A stretch of 64,000 bases of DNA, from positions 62,001-126,000 of the forward strand of contig CAJHNH020007924.1 in assembly GCA_905116865.2 (NCBI GenBank). Reading direction: 5' to 3'. Below are positions 1 to 11,175 of the stretch, in pieces (position 1 is the stretch's first letter; the number at the start of each line of letters is the position of its first letter). Both the position numbers and the translations under genes were made by a program. Origin of the DNA: Candidula unifasciata (Eukaryota > Mollusca > Gastropoda > Stylommatophora > Geomitridae). A model generated the notes under the pieces. It had not been told where the DNA came from. It worked only from the letters and a program-made list of their open reading frames with translations, and made no database searches.

Positions 1-240
1 AGAGGTAGTAAGTTTTGTGTATGTGTAAGAGAGAGACAGAGAGGTAGGTTTTGTGTATGTGTAAGAGAGAGACAGTGACACAGAGGTGGGTTTTGTGTTG
101 TACTTGTAAAAGAGAGAGAGAGAGAGGCAGGTTTTGTGTATGTTGAAAAGAGGGGTAAAAGATGTATGGTGAATGACGACAGTAATGTTTGGTGTGTGTG
201 TGCGTGTGTGTGTGTGAGAGAGTGTAAGAGAGATTTGTGA
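1..240. repeat. Degenerate GT/GA-rich tandem repeat
   Basis: About three diverged copies of a 50-60 bp unit built from TTTTGTGTATGTGTAAGAG and GAGAGACAG run from the window edge, then grade into (GT)n and (GA)n. No gene is seen. The array probably continues to the left of the window. Confidence 0.75.
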
Positions 241-394
241 CTGGTATTTCATATGCGGTTGCATACCTGTATCTATATCAAAGGTGCTGTGTGTATGTTA
301 GCATAGTAAAAGTGGCTGACACAGTTCAGTGCTGTCATGTGTGTTTGTCTTAGCACAGTAAAAGTGACAGACACAATTCAGTCCTCTCCTGTGT

Positions 395-935
395 GTTAGC
401 ACAACTCAGTGTGATGGGCTTAACTCAGTGCTGTCCTGTGTGTTAGCACACTAGTGTTATGGGCTTAACTCGGTGCTGTCCTGTGTGTTAGCACAACTAA
501 AAGTTATGGGCTTAACTCGGTGCTGTCCTGTGTGTTAGCACAACTAAAAGTTATGGGCTTAACTCGGTGCTGTCCTGTGTGTTAGCACAACTAAAAGTTA
601 TGGGCTTAACTTAGTGCTGTCCTGTGTGTTAGCACAACTAAAAGTTATGGGCTTAACTTGGTGCTGTCCTGTGTGTTAGCACAACTAAAAGTTATGGGCT
701 TAACTCAGTGCTGTCCTGTGTGATAGCACAACTAAAAGTTATGGGCTTAACTCGGTGCTGTCCTGTGTGTTAGCACAACTAAAAGTTATGGGCTTAACTC
801 GGTGCTGTCCTGTGTGTTAGCACAACTAAAAGTTATGGGCTTAACTCGGTGCTGTCCTGTGTGTTAGCACAACTAAAAGTTATGGGCTTAACTCGGTGCT
901 GTCCTGTGTGTTAGCACAACTAAAAGTGATGGTCT
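395..935. repeat. 47-bp minisatellite
   Basis: About eleven nearly identical 47-bp units contain GGGCTTAACTCGGTGCTGTC and TTAGCACAACTAAAAGTTAT. The first units, up to about 480, are diverged and the later ones differ at only one to three bases, so the array was homogenised recently toward its right side. It is non-coding. Confidence 0.93.
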
Positions 936-1039
936 TCACAAATGCTGCAGAATACAAGCGGCTTGCCAAGGCAGTTGCCACACAGTCGATGGCTAGGATT
1001 TATGTGACACCTCACATATATTACATACTGTTACCTATC

Positions 1040-1332
1040 CCCACACTGGGTTCCAGGTCCCTATTATAGGGAAAACAAGAATAGACCCACTGCCTACCCA
1101 AAAGCATGTCGTAAGAGTCGACTAACTGGGAGCTTTCTTTGAAGTTGGAGTGCATCTGCCTGAGAGGCAAGGAACCAGCAGTCTGCATACAAATTGGCCA
1201 GATCTGTCAAACTGATGCACACACAACACTCAGGTTCTGGAACAACAGGACTGCAGTCCAGAAGTGGACAAACAACCAGAACTTTCCACCGGAGTTTACA
1301 GCCGGGGAACGCGAAAAGAGGAGAAGAAGACT
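1040..1332 (+). mobile_element. Interspersed repeat family 1, copy 1
   Basis: This is one of about ten copies in the window of a ~280-bp dispersed repeat. Landmarks in order are AATAGACCCACTGCCTACC, a GCATGTCGTAAGAGTCGACTAA block, AGTGCATCTGCCTGAGAGGC, GTCTGCATACAAATT, AGGTTCTGGAAC, AACTTTCC..GGAGTTTACAG, and a terminal (GAA)n run. Sense is defined here as the strand ending in (GAA)n. Size, dispersal and the simple-sequence tail suggest a SINE or a LINE-mobilised tail. No RNA polymerase III head was recognised, so the class is uncertain. The short open frames across it are incidental. Confidence 0.8.
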
Positions 1333-1424
1333 TACTGTTACCTTCCTGAAGGATTAGCTCTGGTAAGTTGTGCAACCTGTAATTTAACCCTTTCTCTACC
1401 TGCTACAATGCTTGCCAGCCTTGT

Positions 1425-2290
1425 ATAGTAGTTGCAAGCTACTAAGATGTAAATGTAGCCACATGCTACCAGGATGTAAATGCAACCACAAGACTCCTGG
1501 ATATAAATGTAGCCACAAGCTACTTTGATGTGAATGTAGCCAGAAGCTACCTGGATGCAAATGCAGTCACAAGCTACCTCGATGTAAATGTAGCCACAAG
1601 AACTCAGGTTGTAAATGTAGTCGCAAGCTGCCAGGATGTAAATATAGCCATAAGCTACATGGGTATAAATATAAGCTACAGAATGTGAATGTAGCCAGAA
1701 GCTACAATAATGTAAAAGTAGTTACAAGCACTCATGATGTAAATGTAGCCACTGTGTAACTGTAGCCACAAGCCACCTGCATGTAAATGTAGTAAACTAG
1801 TGACCTGGCTGGGATTGTAGTCAGAAGCTACCTGGATGTAAATCTAGGCACAACCACTCAGAATATGTATGTGGCTACAAGCTACCTGGATGTAAATGTA
1901 GTGACCAGCTACCTTGGTGTAAATGTATCCACAAGCCACCTGGATGTAAATGTAACCACAAGCTAGTGAATGTAATTGTAGCCACAAGCCACCCAGATGT
2001 AAATGTAGCCATAAGCTACCTGAATGTAAATATAGCCATAAGCTACCTGGATGTAAATGTAGCTATAAGCTACCTGGATGTAAATGTAGCCACAAGTTAC
2101 CTGGATATAAATGTAGCCATGAGCACCCAGGTTGTAAATGTAGCCACATGGTGCCAGGATGTAAATGTAGCCACAAGTAGCCAGGTTGTAAAAAAAAAAT
2201 ATAGCCACAAGCCACATAGATGTAAATGTAGCCACAAGCACCTAGGTTGTAAGTGTAGCCACAGGCTACCTGGGTGTAAAAGCATGCTCC
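1425..2290. repeat. 27-bp minisatellite, degenerate
   Basis: About thirty units follow the pattern GTAAATGTAGCCACAAGCTA plus CCTGGAT. Divergence is high and indels are frequent. The 27-bp period is a multiple of three, so both strands stay open for about 90-120 codons in the better-preserved part (1963-2320). Those frames are repeat artefacts. Confidence 0.9.
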
Positions 2291-2569
2291 TAATATATCC
2301 AGAGTATAAGACAGACAAATGATAAGTAAGGATAGATGGCAACAAGTGGGTACTGACAGACAATTTGAGATAGGTGAAGATGGATAGATAAGCAAACAGA
2401 TATGTGACCTGACACATTGATAGTTATAAATTGATTTGACAGAAGACTGAAATCATGAATGATAGATAAGTAAGGAATGATGATGGGAGTATGTCCCATG
2501 ACTGAGTTGTGTACATGACACCTTGATGAAATACTTGCTACACTGCTTTGATGTGATATAACTAATAGA

Positions 2570-2735
2570 GGAGATTAGTGTCGCCTGTCTGCTATAGGCA
2601 TGTAGGACTGTCACCTGTCACTACAGGTGTTTAGGAGTGTCGCCTGTCACTATAGGTGTTTAGGAGTGCCACCTGTCACTACAGGTGTGTAGGAGTGCCA
2701 CCTGTCACAACAGGTGTGTAGGTTACTTACATGTG
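2570..2735. repeat. 29-bp minisatellite with internal palindrome
   Basis: Five units of about 29 bp are each built around CACCTGTCACTACAGGTG, an imperfect inverted repeat, followed by TGTAGGAGTG. Each unit could form a small hairpin. No coding potential is seen. Confidence 0.85.
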
Positions 2736-2834
2736 ATACTTGTATTTATACACTGTAAATTACCATTTTGTTTTTCTCCAGCATTAGCAGGTATTGATAG
2801 CAGCACCCTGCTGTGAGTGGAGCTGTGTGAACCT

Positions 2835-3035
2835 TTGTAGGTCTGTGTTTAAATGTGAACATTTGAACCTGTGTTAGTCTGTGAACAGGTCATAGTCTGT
2901 GAACAGGTGAACCCTTGTTAGTCTGTGAACAGGTGAACCCTTCTTAGTCTGTGAATAGGTGAACCTGTCATAGTCTGTCAACATATCACAGTCAATGAAC
3001 AAGTGAACCCTTGTTTGTGAACAGATGAACTATCA
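2835..3035. repeat. 26-bp minisatellite, left block
   Basis: Degenerate copies of TGAACAGGTGAACCCTTG plus TTAGTCTG. The same unit forms the array at 5095-5460, so these look like two parts of one array separated by about 2.1 kb. Confidence 0.85.
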
Positions 3036-3087
3036 CATATCACTCCTGTCACGTGCCTGATTTAAGGATTACTCCTTAAGAACCAAC

Positions 3088-3180
3088 AGCACTCAGAAAT
3101 AATTATGTTGAGTCGTTTGGCTCGTATTGGCCTAAGGGATGCCCCGTGGCCAATATACGCTCAACTTATTTCTGGAGTAG
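3088..3180. repeat. Foldback (inverted repeat) of about 90 bp
   Basis: The left arm ACTCAGAAATAATTATGTTGAG..CGTATTGGCC matches the reverse complement of the right arm GGCCAATATACGCTCAACTTATTTCTGGAGT with a few mismatches. The loop is CTAAGGGATGCCCCGT. This resembles a miniature foldback element or a hairpin-forming remnant. No target duplication was identified. Confidence 0.65.
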
Positions 3181-5094
3181 GGCAACTCAAATTTTGGCAC
3201 TACAAAATATATATGTATATGAATACAATATTCCTAGGCACACTTGGCTGGACACCCCCACTACTCTAAAAAGATAGCCCCCAGGTTATGATAGTTTACT
3301 ATCATAACCATGTTAACACATATAATACTTATTATTCATACACACAACAATGCTAAACACTTAGAAAGGTGAAATAAAGACCCTTAAGTCAGCCATGAAA
3401 ATGAATGGATGTAATCAGCACAACTTCTGTACATAAATAGACGAATAATGTTCTAGAATGTTTATAGAATCAGGACGCAGAGCCACGACTCAGATATTGA
3501 AACAGCCAGATGGTCCTGACTAGCAACACAGTGTCATCCTTGGAATACTGTGGAGCTGTGGGGAATAGAGCATGATAGCAAAACAAAACTGGGACTTATC
3601 AGAGTTCTATTGTTGATGCTCCCCTCAGCTCCTGGTGATTCGACTGTAGTTGACTCTGGTAGCTCTGCCTCAAGTTGATCTGGTCACAGAGGAGTACCTC
3701 ACCATCGAGGACACAGAAACTGTATATGGACTCAACAAGTCTCTCCCACAGGTCAGGTCACAAAGTTGTCTCGGAGCTCAACCAAGCTCCTGAAGACTGG
3801 TACACTCGATTATGGATACAATCTCTGCAAATGTTCACTTGCCCTGGAGCTCACACGCTCTGGCCATGTTAAGGTGGTGGTGTATATGGCACAACCTGAT
3901 GATGTCAGGTACATTCACTGGTGTTAGCTGGTGGATAGTTGGTTGGTGGATGTTGGTAGGACTGTGATTAATCTGCCTGCTCGTTACAGAGGTTTCATCC
4001 TGTCAGGAAAGAACTTAGTAATCACCAAGAGGGTATCATCTGACAGGAAAGACTCAGAATAAGCAATCAGTTTCCATCCCACATCAGCCTATTCCACCTC
4101 TGCTCCTCTTTTACATTCCTCAGAGTGCACTCTCAAGACCAGGAGACAATGTCTCCTTTCATTTATCTGTCTGTTTAGTGCAAGAGATGGAAAGTCAGAT
4201 ATATATAGTGAAGATAGATAGACACTATCACACGTATCTCATTCTCTCCACCCCCTCACATCTGCATACAGACACTAGTGTTTACAGTCAGTATCCATAT
4301 CTCTTCCGTCTCCACAGGCCATTCACTACACATCCATTGATCTGTGTCAAACACACTCAAAGCAACACGCTAGCTGCCAAGTAACTGACCTACATTCTCC
4401 GTCCTCATTAGTACTGCACAAACTTCTGTTGTTAGTTCAAATGATAAACACTTGTAGGTTCAATATCTTTACCAATGGTGTAGGTTATTTAGGGCACAAA
4501 CTATTTAGTCTGGGCAGAGGAAGGTCTAAGGTTAGGATCTGGTTCTACAGAGATCAAGAAGGGTTGAACTATGTGCGATCTCATAACCGATACCACTCAA
4601 TCTTCAGCAGTGACCCTTTTAACAAGACATCATTTAAGGTACTCGTAAACTATAATTAACTTACCCAAGCATAGGAAATGTCCTAGACACTACAGGCTGC
4701 CTTCTCAAAGTATAAATGTATGAGGCGCCGATGTACACATCTGATCTCTAGGAATGCAGGCAGAAGGATGCCCGCTCTAACTTAAGCTTGGCGTCAGTAG
4801 AAAAGAAGTTCCTTGTATACATGAGCAAGGAGTAAACTGGTTTCTAGGAATATTCAATTAAAATCCTAGAAATAATCAACCTACAGTTGCAAATTTGAAA
4901 ATGACGATAAGTCAAAGCAACTAAAAGGTCTAGAAATTATAATTTTACCCGATCAAGGTATAGATCAATATAAGGGACTGTATACCTTTCCGGACGCTTC
5001 CAAGTTTGAAATTTTTGTCGAGCGGGGGGGGGGGGGGGGGGGGGATATTAGGTCCCGACTCGACGACTATGTGTAGTGGCGGGTCATTCCTTGA
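3181..5094. other. Unassigned interval, no clear gene
   Basis: About 1.9 kb separates two blocks of the same 26-bp minisatellite. Short frames at 3675-3872, 4178-4384 and 4429-4659 show no convincing domain. A pure run of 21 G lies at 5024-5044. The interval may be an insertion into the 26-bp array, but no terminal repeats were recognised. Confidence 0.5.
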
Positions 5095-5460
5095 CATGAA
5101 CCTGTCAGTCTGTGAACAAGTTATAGTCTGTCAACAGGTGAACCCTTGTTAGTCTGTGAACAGATAACACTTGTTAATCTGTGAACAGGTGAACCCTTGT
5201 TTGTGAACAGGTGACTGTTTTAATAGGTGAACAGATGAATCTGTCTTTAGTCTGTGAACAGGTGAACCCTTGCTAGTCTGTGAACAGGTGAACCCTTGCT
5301 AGTCTGTGAACAGGTGAACCCTTGCTAGTCTGTGAACAGGTGAACCCTTGCTAGTCTGTGAACAGGTGAACCCTTGCTAGTCTGTGAACAGGTAAACCCT
5401 TGCTAGTCTGTGAACAGGTGAACTTGTCTTTGTATGTGAACAGGTGATCTTGTGTTTGTG
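5095..5460. repeat. 26-bp minisatellite, right block
   Basis: About thirteen units of TGAACAGGTGAACCCTTGCT plus AGTCTG. Six consecutive copies at 5250-5420 are almost identical, so this block was homogenised more recently than the left block at 2835-3035. Confidence 0.92.
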
Positions 5461-5814
5461 TTTAAATGTGAACCTGTTGGTCTGTGCACAGTTGAAGCCT
5501 TGCTGATGTGTGTGTGCAACATACCTTATTGTATCTTCCACCAGTGTGTGACCTCAAAGACAGGCACTGCTGCCAAGTTTCATTAATTTTTACATTTGTA
5601 TCTCCCTTTTTGGATATGTGCTTTACAAGATGTGTGGGTTGTGTTGTGGGGGACAGGGGACTGTTGTGGTAGCATGGAGGCACATCATTGCTTGCCTTCA
5701 CAGAATGTCTCTGTAATCAGACATGGGGAGAAATGTGAGATGTGATTGTGGTAACAAAGTTTGTATGTGTGCAGTTTATACGGGTGTACTTACAACAGAG
5801 ATACTCAACATATA

Positions 5815-6090
5815 ACCATGTAAACCAGTGTATGTACAACCATGTGCACAGATGTACAACAGAGACACACAACCATGTGTACATATGTTCAGGAGACACA
5901 CAGCCATGTGTACAGATTTACAACAGACACACACAGTCATGTGTACATATGTACAACAAAGACACCCAACCATGTGCACAGATGTACAACAGACACATAT
6001 AACCATGTGTACAGATGTACAACAGGGACACAAAACCATGTGTACAGATGTACAACAGAGACACACAACCATGTGTACAGATTTACTGAG
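5815..6090. repeat. 33-bp minisatellite
   Basis: About eight units contain AACCATGTGTACAGATGTAC and AACAGAGACACAC. The period is a multiple of three, so several frames on both strands stay open for 80-110 codons (for example 5742-6153 and 5776-6266). These are repeat-driven frames, not genes. Confidence 0.92.
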
Positions 6091-6825
6091 GTATATGTGG
6101 ATGTTTTCTGTTCTAGGGTGATCAGTCTCCCCTGCCCAAGTATACGTGGATGACTGTTTTCTACTAGTGGGATTGTGACTGTTTCTCCTAACAACTGTGC
6201 AGTGGACACACTTACAATACGAGACATGACTCTTTGACAGTATAAGTCATTGGCATCTACAAACACATCAAATACAGGAGCCCAGACTCTAAACCCCTGG
6301 CAAGGTCTAGTAACAGCGGATATCCCACTTTTTTATACAGTAGATAACATCAGTCTCTTCACTCCTCCGCAGGCTGTGGATTCAGCAGACAAGGTAATAC
6401 CCCCACACAACACACAATCCACCATTGAATTTTTGCTGTGGAGATGTCCCACATGAACCCACCTAGAGACCCATGTGTACTGTATTTTTGTCTACTTTGA
6501 GCTTATGGTTAGTCCTCACATTTAGATCCTCAGATGATGCAGTTCCTGCTTCCCAAGCCCATTCATTACTCAATGATCATTCTCTGTGACTGTACATAGT
6601 TGTTGTTCCCCGACACCATTTTATTACCGATACCTGTGTCATGGTTGCCATTATGTCAACATTCATCTTTTCTCATTCTTTTTTAAATACCATTAATTAA
6701 TTACTTGTGAAATAAATGCTGAAACCAGTTGATGTTTTCTTGTCTTGTATTTCTTACACATCATGGTTGATCGTTGTCATCCTCATATTTTTAGTAAACA
6801 TTATTTTATGTGAAATGCATAATCT
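6091..6825. other. Interval without recognised genes
   Basis: Unique-looking AT-rich sequence. One 68-codon plus frame (6250-6456) has no recognisable domain. Nothing else is supported. Confidence 0.5.
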
Positions 6826-6960
6826 GTTTAAATCACTAGTAATTTCTGGTATCATAAGGGCTAATGGGCTGCAATGGTTGTGGCATATGGAAAGAATGGC
6901 AGATAAGAGAGGGCCCAAAACTAGAGACAATGGCTGTAATAGAGAGAATGAAAGATAAAA
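6826..6960 (+). mobile_element. LINE reverse-transcriptase C-terminal remnant
   Basis: The plus frame reads ANGLQWLWHMERMADKRGPK. This resembles the last part of many LINE polymerases, where a G-x-x-x-W-L-G-H-x-x-R-M motif is followed by a basic stretch. Only about 40 residues are left. A more decayed relative lies at 9015-9090. The same sequence appears to have seeded the tandem array that follows. Confidence 0.6.
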
Positions 6961-7312
6961 GAGAATCCAAAATTAGAGAGGATAGCTAATAACAGAAAGA
7001 CTTAGAGAGAATGGCAGATAACAGAGAGACCAAAATGAGAGAGAATGGCAGATAACAGAGAGACCAAAATTAGAGAGAATGGCAGATAACAGAGAGACCA
7101 AAATTAGAGAGAATGGCAGATAACAGAGACCAAAATTAGAGAGAATGGCAGATAACAGAGAGACCAAAATTAGAGAGAATGGCAGATAACAGAGAGACCA
7201 AAATTAGAGAGAATAGCAGATAACAGAGAAACCAAAAATAGAGAGAATGGCAGATAACAGAGAGACCAAAATCAGAAAAAATGGCAGATAACAGAAAGAC
7301 CAAAAGATATGT
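6961..7312. repeat. 34-bp minisatellite derived from a LINE end
   Basis: About ten units of GAGAGAATGGCAGATAACAG plus AGAGACCAAAATTA. The unit matches the adjoining LINE segment (AGAATGGCAGATAAGAGAGG..CCAAAACTA), so the array probably arose by slippage or unequal exchange from that copy. Confidence 0.9.
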
Positions 7313-8149
7313 GGAGCACTAAAGAATGTGTGCACTGAGATGAGCATCAATGCCAATCCATCACCGAATGGCATAATATCCGGCAGGCCAGCTACCTAGA
7401 TTAGAATGCTGGTCGAACAATGTCACACCAGATACAGAACATTAATCTTGCCGTCAGATAGGGAGACACTCTGACCATGGATCTAGGGTGCAGGGTACGC
7501 CAGGCTTGAAATAAGACGGGAAAGTGGGGAAGATGGATAAAAACAGGTGGACAGATAGATGACAGCGGGGTAAGAAATCACCCAGGTTTTGTGAAGAAAA
7601 GATAATGAAATAACAAGAAAGAGGAGAACAAGGAGAGAAGCAGATCAGGAGGGCAGTTGGTCAAGGGGCACTGAGCTGGGTGGTCGACAGGCACGGTAGC
7701 TTGTGAAAATAAGAGTTTACCAAATGGCCAACCTTACAAGATCAGACAGTTTTACTTTCTCACTCTCTCTCTCTCTCTCTCTCTATCTATATATATATAT
7801 ATATATATTTATAAACAGTGGTATTTACAGCTGACTGTAATTGACCAGAAACACTGCTATATTATGCTATAAGGAAGCATGGAATCACAGCCCATGGTGA
7901 TGGTGTGTGTGATTCCCAAGGTGTTTCCTTCTACAATTAGAGAATAGGATTTCAGGATTAAAGCTGCCACAGTCGTATGTTTAACATTCTTTTCAGAAGC
8001 TCTTAACCCGCCTGCAATCATTTCTTTTCCCTTTATCCCTTTCCTCTCCAATAAACTAGTCTCAGCCTGAGTCTTCTACAAACATTTTATTGTAAAATCT
8101 GTTTGTGTTACTGGCTTCTTGTAAGATCTTTGATGTTATAATCTTCTGC
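7313..8149. other. Interval with simple repeats, no gene
   Basis: Contains a (CT)n(AT)n microsatellite at about 7760-7812. A segment at about 7855-7920 carries AAGCATGGAATCACAGCCCATG, which resembles sequence at about 16390-16430 and less clearly at 10230-10300, suggesting a further low-copy dispersed repeat. The 64-codon minus frame at 7857-8051 is not supported as a gene. Confidence 0.45.
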
Positions 8150-8260
8150 TCAATTCATTATGGAGCAATAGTTAAGATGGTTTAGCCATATTATGAGAAT
8201 GCCTCAGTACCAGCTGCCACAGAACCACATGGAAGAGATTTTGGTTGTAAATTCAGTTCT
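8150..8260 (+). mobile_element. LINE C-terminal remnant
   Basis: The plus frame LRWFSHIMRMPQYQLPQ matches the W-F-G-H-x-x-R-M-P segment near the end of LINE polymerases. It is nearly the same as the longer copy at 59165-59360. Only about 30 residues remain. Confidence 0.6.
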
Positions 8261-8329
8261 CATTTGATTCACACAAACCGTTTCATTTTTACTTACTTTA
8301 CAATGAGCTGTAGCATCAGCACAGCCCAG

Positions 8330-8520
8330 ACAATTGGTCAGAACCTCATCTTCATCCCACGCTGGTCAGGTCCTCATCATCAGCCCATGCTGGTGGTCAA
8401 GTCTGCATCTTTATCCCATGCTAGTAAGATCCTCTTTATCCCATGCTGCTGATAGGGTCCTCATCTTCATCCCACGCTGGTCAAGTCCTCATCGTCAGCT
8501 CATGCTGTTGGTCATTATGC
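8330..8520. repeat. Degenerate ~32-bp minisatellite
   Basis: About six diverged units of TCCTCATCTTCATCCCACGC plus TGGTCAGG. The overlapping 112-codon plus frame (8334-8672) is largely repeat-derived. Confidence 0.75.
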
Positions 8521-9014
8521 CACCCACATTCCTGCCTTGCATGCTGTCAGCAAGTGTTTCTTTGTCGAGCATCCTCTTCCTAGTTATTTCACAGGCTCTT
8601 TTACTCTCCAATGTTTCTGTTACATTTTTTAGTTGTCTTTTTGCTGTGTTTTTTAACACATTAAAAATGTAAAGTATCAATTCCTGATTCATGAAAACCA
8701 GTTACAAGAAGTAGAGGCAGAGATCAGCCAGCATGAAGGTGGACACATGACCCCTACATCATAAGATATGAAGGATACACTTTTTTCAAAATAATTTTAG
8801 ACAGGTCACAAATTTTAAAGTGTTTTTTTTTACATTGTATTAATTCATATTTTTAATGACCCATAAGGATCAAGGCCAGACAAGGCACCTTAATTAAGTG
8901 GTATCAAAGCCCTGGTTTAATTTATGATTCCAATCATCACAAACACACAGGTTCCACATCTGATGCATCCTCAGCATGACCCAGTGAGAATCAATACTGA
9001 CATTTATAATCTGT
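8521..9014. other. AT-rich interval, no gene seen
   Basis: No domain, splice-bounded exon or transposon end was recognised here. Confidence 0.5.
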
Positions 9015-9099
9015 TTAAATCACCACTAATTACCAGCATCAAGGGGACTAACAGACTGTAATAAGTGAGACAAATTGAGAAAATGGCAGATAATAGGTT

Positions 9100-9345
9100 A
9101 GTTGCGTATCCTTTACTGGATGTTGCAGAACCAACCCCAGCTGCCCCTGGCTGTTGTGTGGTTTCTGTAGACAAATTTACGTCTAGTAGTTTGCCACTGC
9201 TTTTTGGACAGTCCGCCCCCTGATACCACTGTCAAAACCAGCACAAGGCGCATGGCCCGCAGCTGGGATCAAACCTGACACCCCAGCATTATGAAGCGTG
9301 CGCATCGACTTAGCCACAGAGCCGACCGGCAGATAATAGAGAAAG
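9100..9345 (-). mobile_element. tRNA-derived SINE (family 3), copy 1
   Basis: Read on the minus strand, GGCTCTGTGGCTAAGTCGAT resembles an A box and CAGGTTTGATCCC a B box, about 50 bp apart, as in a tRNA-derived head. The body shares TACCACTGYCAAAA and CCAGC..GGGATC features with the copy at 53640-53815. The copy is decayed and probably inactive. Confidence 0.6.
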
Positions 9346-10440
9346 ACAAAAAATTGTACTTTTCAGCTTTTTCACCCCATATCGGGGGTTTTGGTAGGGA
9401 ATTTCTAGTGAGTTCCATGGAAGGTTCAATAATTTAGTGGGGTTAGGGTTCGTATCTTCTTCTTTTCATCTGCCCGAAATAGATTATCTTTTATTTCCAA
9501 TGTCGTTTCTAGTATGGACTTCATTGTATTCTGTATTTTACTCAGCAACCCCTAAAGTTCGGCTTGAGCCTGTGTTTCTCTTGTGCAGACCTTAGGCAGT
9601 GGGATGCGAATTGGCAATATTTTGAGACAGCCCTAAAAAGAGCCATCTTGTGGTTTCAGCAAGGTAGGGTCCTGAAAAGGAGCGACAATCTTCATATATG
9701 CAAATTCGTCAGCTAGGGTTAAATGCAGGACTGCCGACAGGCGAAGGAAATTCACAGCGAAGGTGAACTCACAAAGTAAGAACACTGCTTGCACAAGAGA
9801 TCAGCTGGAAGTGCCAATCTCCTCTTTGGGTATTCAATAAATATAATGTTGCAGGCAGATTTTTCCAAGTGTAGCCTGCTCAATGGCGTGTGAAGCCTAC
9901 GATTACAATGTCCAATCACACAGTGACTGTTCTCATGCCCGTGGGTCTTCAGTTTATACTCGTCAATGTGGGGTGTGTAGTATGCTTAGGTTCTTGTAAA
10001 TGTCTTTTATTAAGACAAGAACTGCAATATCAAACCTGTTGTTGGCACTTTTCCAGATAGTGCTGCACTCCAATAAAAATGAAATCCTAACCTGCACAGT
10101 TCATGGCAACAGCACTTGTCATATGGCGATAAATCATCAGGCTCAAAGACCCCTCCCCCTTTACAAAAGTAGCAAATACAGGTAGTGATTTGCAGGTTTT
10201 TTTGGGGGGAGAAAGTATTCAATGTGTGGGACGCATAGGAAACACAACCTATGGTTATGGCGAGCAAGACCAATAAGGCCGGGACGAAGTTTCTCCTCTC
10301 CAATAGCACTGAGCCTGTGCAGTAAAGAAGAGACCATGTGTTGCCCATGGTTTCTTTGTTAACCCTAAAGAAGTCAAGCCAGCTGTGCTACACCAACAGT
10401 CAAAGAAAAACAATCTGTGAAAAAAACTCTCAATGTTAGC
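9346..10440. other. Interval downstream of EXOSC6, no second gene
   Basis: About 1.1 kb beyond the EXOSC6 polyadenylation signal. Short frames at 10000-10452 lack domains. A stretch near 10100-10300 shares scattered words with 16375-16530 and may be an old dispersed repeat. Confidence 0.45.
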
Positions 10441-10459
10441 AAATAGTTTCAACTGAAAT

Positions 10460-10465
10460 TTTATT
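10460..10465 (-). terminator. EXOSC6 polyadenylation signal
   Basis: AATAAA on the minus strand, about 80 nt after the EXOSC6 stop codon at 10548-10546. Its position suits the 3' end of this gene. Confidence 0.75.
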
Positions 10466-10545
10466 AAATATACAAATGTACAACAGAATTGTTAATCAAC
10501 TCTCAACATAGACTAACTAGGCCAGCTGCAAGTCCCATCTGTTGA

Positions 10546-10647
10546 TCATCTGCCCTTCAGTTTTCGTTTCTCCATAGCATAAGTTACAAGACACTGTCGA
10601 ACAACCTGGTATATTTTTTGGCAGTTTTCTATACAGACTTGTTGACT
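10546..10647 (-). CDS. EXOSC6: EXOSC6 last coding exon
   Basis: The acceptor TTCCGTTTCAG is followed in phase 0 by 33 codons and TGA. The residues VCIENCQKIYQVVRQCLV match the C-terminal helix of EXOSC6 (LEGCQRLYPVLQQCLV in human), and the protein ends in a basic tail, MEKRKLKGR. This helix packs on the RNase PH fold. The overlapping open frame 10699-10517 in another phase is a shadow. Confidence 0.93.
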   Translation of the reverse strand, partial: SQQVCIENCQKIYQVVRQCLVTYAMEKRKLKGR

Positions 10648-10699
10648 CTGAAACGGAAGAAAATCGACATGAAGATTCTCTAACATCAAGTCCTAACAC

Positions 10700-10831
10700 T
10701 TACCTGAAGATTTATAAACAGTGAGATCAAACATTTACAAATTATGGAACAGTGAGATCAAACACTTGCAAGTTCTGTAACAGTGAGATCCAACGCTTAC
10801 AACAATTTCTGTAACAGTGAGTAGATTAGGT
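10700..10831. repeat. 33-bp minisatellite, left block
   Basis: Three or four diverged units of CAGTGAGATCAAACACTTAC plus AA..TTCTGTAA. It is the same repeat as 11176-11325, and the two blocks are separated by a LINE-derived segment. Confidence 0.8.
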
Positions 10832-11175
10832 TGGTGAGTGGTGCGAGGAGACAGGTTTGGTCACTGACCCAGATAGGCAGCAGTATTGTGGTGTTCTTTA
10901 AATAACAGATGTGTCAGAAAAGTGCTGCCGGACATCACAATAAACTGCAGTAATATAAAGAGATAATAAACTAAAATATCTCAGAATTACTTTTGATTAG
11001 GGGGGGGGGGGGGGGGGCGACACTGAAGGGTAACAAGAGGCAGACTTTTCATTAGGTTGTAACTGATACTATTTATTAGCATGTCACCTCTTCGTTGGTT
11101 GCTGAAGAAGGGGACAGAGCACATGTGGGAATATCTCGAGTACACTGAGGTCAATTCCTGATTAATTCATTCTTT
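10832..11175 (+). mobile_element. Internally deleted LINE copy inside a minisatellite
   Basis: Two LINE parts are adjacent. At 10866-10960 the frame AVLWCSLNNRCVRKVLPDIT matches the post-YADD region seen at 28830-28990. At 11085-11165 TSSLVAEEGDRAHVGISRV matches the family's C-terminus seen at 32520-32600. They are joined across an 18-G run (11000-11017). The sequence ends near TTCATTC, where the minisatellite resumes, which suggests insertion into the 33-bp array. Confidence 0.65.

Noticed and set aside
1384..1396. TTAACCCTTT as another piggyBac-type element end
   Set aside because: The match ends after CCCTTTC and no inverted partner with TTAA was found nearby.
1963..2395. Open frames of 90-118 codons on both strands as small proteins
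   Set aside because: They follow the 27-bp repeat period exactly and have no domain or splice context.
3675..3900. A copia-like reverse-transcriptase fragment, from ELNQAPEDWYTRL
   Set aside because: The resemblance is to a short stretch only. Neighbouring motifs (YVDD, integrase) are absent and another frame is equally open, so it was not called.
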